From assembly GCF_007474605.1 (NCBI RefSeq), contig NZ_VHKL01000009.1, forward strand, positions 1-64,000: DNA of 64,000 nucleotides, written 5' to 3'. The stretch comes from Rhodoligotrophos appendicifer (lineage in GTDB: Bacteria > Pseudomonadota > Alphaproteobacteria > Rhizobiales > Im1). This document shows positions 61,405-64,000 of this stretch, piece after piece; the stretch's first letter is position 1, and every line of letters starts with the position of its first letter. The translations under genes and the position numbers were made by a program. The notes beneath the pieces are model-generated. The model made no database searches, had not been told where the DNA came from, and was given only the letters and a program-made list of their open reading frames with translations.

Positions 61405-62295
61405 ATGCGGCTGGATATCGATTCGCTGCGGACCTTCAAGGCGGTGCTCGAAACGGGCGGGGTGACGCGAGCGGCCCGGCTGCTCAACCTCACGCAGTCC
61501 GCGGTGAGCCACAAGCTTGCGCGCCTCGAAGATCGCATCGGCCGGCCCATCCTGGTGAGAAGTCCCACAGGTGTCGAGGCGACGGTGGATGGACTCCATC
61601 TGCTGCATTACGCAGAGCGCCTGGTCGCGCTCCATGACGAGGCGACCGACCGGTTCCGGTTGTCCGAGGTCAGCGGCGAGATGCGCCTGGGCGCCACTGA
61701 AGACGCAGCGGCGAGTAAACTGGCTGCGGTTCTGGGACGCTTTCGAAGATCGAACCCCCGTGCGTCCCTGGCGATCCGTGTCGGGCAGAGCCTCGTGCTG
61801 CAGCGCTGGCTGGAGACGGCGGAGGTGGACATCGCGGTGATGCAGATCTTCGCTGATCAGATCCGGCCGGGGGACGTCGAACTCTGGCGCGAGGACCTGG
61901 TCTGGGTGCAATCGGCGGATCATCCGGTGACGATCAGCAAGACGATTCCCTTCGTCTCCTTCGACAGCAACTGCTTCTACAAGCAGGCTGCCATGCGCCA
62001 TCTCGCCGACAGCGATCGGTCGCTCACCATCGTGCTCGAATGCCCGAGTGTCGACGGCGTGAGGTCGGGTGTGAGGAATGGGCTGGGCGTGGCCCTGCTG
62101 AGCCGACGGAACATCACGCCGGACCTGATCGAATTGGAGGCAGATCTGCCGGAATTTCCTAAGGTCATTCACGTCCTCCGCAGCCGTAATGCTATTGCGG
62201 GCGAGCTGGAGCTCACCCTCAGCCGCGCGGTCGTCGAAGAGCTGAAGGAGGCCGATGCTGCGCCCTCAGCAAGGCCCCTCGGGCGCTTCGGTTGA
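61405..62295 (+). CDS. LysR-family transcriptional regulator
   Basis: A 296-aa LysR regulator: winged helix MRLDIDSLRTFKAVLETGGV, LNLTQSAVSHKLARLEDRIG, and an effector domain with LGATEDAAASKLAAVLGRFR and RSGVRNGLGVALLSRRNI. GGAGAC precedes the ATG. It is divergent from the HAD-FAD oxidase unit, its probable target, across a region with two palindromes. Confidence 0.9.
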   Translation: MRLDIDSLRTFKAVLETGGVTRAARLLNLTQSAVSHKLARLEDRIGRPILVRSPTGVEATVDGLHLLHYAERLVALHDEATDRFRLSEVSGEMRLGATEDAAASKLAAVLGRFRRSNPRASLAIRVGQSLVLQRWLETAEVDIAVMQIFADQIRPGDVELWREDLVWVQSADHPVTISKTIPFVSFDSNCFYKQAAMRHLADSDRSLTIVLECPSVDGVRSGVRNGLGVALLSRRNITPDLIELEADLPEFPKVIHVLRSRNAIAGELELTLSRAVVEELKEADAAPSARPLGRFG

Positions 62296-62367
62296 ACGTG
62301 GAAAGGAACGGCCCGATGGTGAAGTGTTTCAGGGGGCGGCAGGCGAACCATCGCACCCCCTGATGTG

Positions 62368-63293
62368 TCATCGCGATGCGATGAAGCGGTCCAACTTCCC
62401 CAGCGTCTCCAGTCCCAGCTCCACTGCTCCGAAGCCCTTGGCCTGCTGGAACTCGGCCGCCGTGGCAAAGACCATGCCGAGCGTCACCTTCGTGTGCCCG
62501 TCCTGATCCTCGAACGACGCCCATGCATCGGCATGTTTCGGTCCGTTGTCGCCCCAGTGAAGCGTATAGCCAAATCCCTCTTCCGCCCTGACCTCACCAT
62601 AGCGATGGTGGTTCGGGAAAACCGTGCCGTCCGGCCCAATCATATCGAAGACCCATTCGCCGCCCTGGCGCAGGTCGATCCGTTTCGTGCGACAGGAGAA
62701 CCCCTCCGGTCCCCACCACAACGGCAAGGTCTCGGGGTTCATCCACGCGTTCCAGACCACCTCCCGAGGCGCCCGGATCACGCGCTGCAGCACCATGGTG
62801 CGCTCGGCCACGCGAGCGAGATTGTCCATTCCTGCACCGAAGCCCTGCCGGTAGCCGGCTTCCATGTCTTCCGCCAGCGAGGACAGCTGCACCGTCACGA
62901 CCAGCCCGCTGCGTTCGCCCAAGTCGGCGAAGTCCGCCGTGATCAATGCCGCCGATTGCGTCACATCCTCGGACGAGATCACCTCGTAGGTCACGGTCCG
63001 TATCGGGGGCTGCACCGCGAGCCAGCCGACTTCGCAGCGGAAGTCGGGCTGACCCTCCACCTTGCAGAGCGAGACCTCGCGTCCGCCGACCTTGGTATCG
63101 GCTTCCAAGAATTCCACGGTGACCGATGGCGACGGGGCAGCCCAGATCGCGCGCGCGGCCGGCGCCGTCCAGGCCTGCCACACCGCCGATATGGCGCGCC
63201 CACGGTGCGCTCGAAGGTCAGCGTCGCAAAGCGGCCTCTCCCAGCATGAGGCGCCGGAATGGTCGTGCTGCTCGGCCTCGGGTTCAGTGTCAT
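62368..63293 (-). pseudogene. two-domain AHSA1/SRPBCC protein gene with a one-base deletion
   Basis: The gene opens at 63293 (MTLNP..., ATG overlapping the arsR stop) and reads FATLTFERTVGAP, then the frame changes and continues as WQAWTAPAARAIWAAPSPSV in the next frame to the stop at 62368. A missing C between 63192 and 63193 would restore GAPISAVWQAW, the usual SRPBCC start. With this base the product is about 308 aa with two SRPBCC domains: first to ~150 and second from QRVIRAPREVVWNAWMNPET. The pair ArsR-AHSA1 is common. It is either inactivated or a sequencing error. Confidence 0.75.
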
Positions 63294-63631
63294 TTTCCGC
63301 GTTCCTTCATCACATCCATCACAAATGCGTCCAGTCGATCGAGCCTCGCTTCCCAGATGGTGCGCTGTTCATCGATCCATGTCCGGACCGGTTCCATGGC
63401 TTCGAGCACGATGGCGCAGGTGCGCACCCGCCCGTCCTTGGACGTCGCGATCAATCCTGCCTCCTCCAGCACCGAAAGGTGCCGCATGACCGTGGGCAGG
63501 CGCAGTCCCGTCGGGCCCGCCAAATCCGTCACCCGGGCGGGCCGTTCGGCCAGCTGTGTGAGGATGGAGCGTCGGGTCGGGTCCGCCAGCGCATGGAACA
63601 ACAGGGAAAGATCAGGATCATGCTTAGTCAT
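63290..63631 (-). CDS. ArsR-family transcriptional regulator
   Basis: A 113-aa winged-helix regulator: FHALADPTRRSILTQLAERP, VMRHLSVLEEAGLIATSKDG (recognition helix and wing), VRTWIDEQRTIWEARLDRLD. It lacks the metal-binding CxCxxC of true ArsR, typical of the SRPBCC-linked group. The stop overlaps the ATG of the AHSA1-like gene (ATGA), so the two are translated together and the regulator probably controls the pair. Confidence 0.88.
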   Translation of the reverse strand: MTKHDPDLSLLFHALADPTRRSILTQLAERPARVTDLAGPTGLRLPTVMRHLSVLEEAGLIATSKDGRVRTCAIVLEAMEPVRTWIDEQRTIWEARLDRLDAFVMDVMKERGK

Positions 63632-63800
63632 ATTGCTAACTATTCCGACAAGGCCGCGCGGCGCAAGAAAAAACTTCGTCGATTTGCTAAGTGTTTGGTT
63701 TCAGTTGTGAGAGCTCTGGGGAATTCGCTGACGGTCGTCGTGCCGCAGGGGCCGGCGAAGAAATGCGCCGGCGAATGCGGCGGGAGGCCGGGATTCCGGA

Positions 63801-64000
63801 TCAGAACAGGCGGGTGTCGTAGCGGACTTGCCCGTCGACCAGGAGGCGCTTTATGGCACCTCGGCCGTCCGGGTCGATGGCGATGTCCACGGCGAGCTTC
63901 TGATCGTTGCGCAATTGCTCCAGATCTCTGCCCTTGCCTTCAGGGACGAAGAACTGCTCCAGACCGTAGGTCACCCGGTAGGCTTTGCAGGGATCGCTGC
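63801..64000 (-). CDS. GDYXXLXY-domain protein, C-terminal part (partial)
   Basis: The right edge holds only the last ~66 residues, with YRVTYGLEQFFVPEGKGRDL, LRNDQKLAVDIAIDPDGRGA and the ending GQVRYDTRLF. These match the conserved C-terminal pattern YGLE.FFVPEG...E of GDYXXLXY-family membrane-associated proteins, whose function is not known. The gene continues beyond the window. Confidence 0.65.
   Translation of the reverse strand, partial: SDPCKAYRVTYGLEQFFVPEGKGRDLEQLRNDQKLAVDIAIDPDGRGAIKRLLVDGQVRYDTRLF

Noticed and set aside
1-64000. CRISPR arrays, rRNA genes, intact insertion sequences or phage genes
   Set aside because: No regularly spaced direct repeats, no rRNA-like stretches and no complete transposase or phage structural gene seen on reading both strands.

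Overview
The window reads as one chromosomal piece of an alphaproteobacterium, most likely of the order Hyphomicrobiales (Rhizobiales). The G+C content is high. The rplU-rpmA-GNAT order, a BA14K-type secreted protein, long-tailed L21, many ABC uptake systems and a kdp operon with an extra small membrane ORF all fit that group. I see no rRNA, no CRISPR array and no intact insertion sequence. All product names are inferred from sequence reading alone.

Layout. 0-2.3 kb: two small membrane proteins divergent from an XRE-cupin regulator, then a divergent-motif GNAT. 2.5-4.3 kb: ribosomal proteins L21 and L27 with a GNAT gene, two strong hairpins, and tRNA-Ser(CGA). 4.4-6.5 kb: a quinone-reductase-like MDR enzyme divergent from its probable LysR regulator. 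7-11 kb: metallo-beta-lactamase-fold hydrolase, ureidoglycolate lyase-like protein, class II aldolase-like protein and an EamA exporter, interspersed with decayed gene fragments (SDR, lyase C-terminus). 11.1-12.3 kb: cupin protein divergent from a TetR regulator. 12.8-18.4 kb: a polyamine-type ABC importer with a class III aminotransferase. 18.7-21.5 kb: a very large M6-like metallopeptidase without a signal peptide, next to a SnoaL-like remnant.

21.8-36.9 kb is the most interesting part. It holds a catabolic locus with a dipeptide-type ABC importer (binding protein, two permeases, fused double ATPase), a COG2159 amidohydrolase, a GMC oxidoreductase, an LLM flavin monooxygenase, an aldo/keto reductase, an aldehyde dehydrogenase, two adjacent uncharacterised proteins and an FCD-type GntR regulator with a basic tail. 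Three separate intergenic regions of this locus carry the same operator-like sequence (core TGTATGACA or TGTATGATA). In one of them it sits in the spacer between a good -35 and -10. This suggests a single GntR regulon for uptake and oxidation of an unidentified compound.

37.2-43.8 kb: a YdeP/FdhF-type molybdopterin oxidoreductase, an AraC regulator and two tandem DUF1254 proteins. 44.1-52.2 kb: a complete kdp locus (small ORF, kdpF, A, B, C, D, E), followed on the other strand by a SulP transporter-UspA operon. 54.8-64 kb: OsmC, BA14K protein, Fsr-like MFS exporter, class C beta-lactamase-type hydrolase, FAD amine oxidase-like enzyme with a type II haloacid dehalogenase and divergent LysR, then an ArsR-AHSA1 pair in which the AHSA1 gene is frameshifted, and the C-terminus of a GDYXXLXY protein at the right edge.
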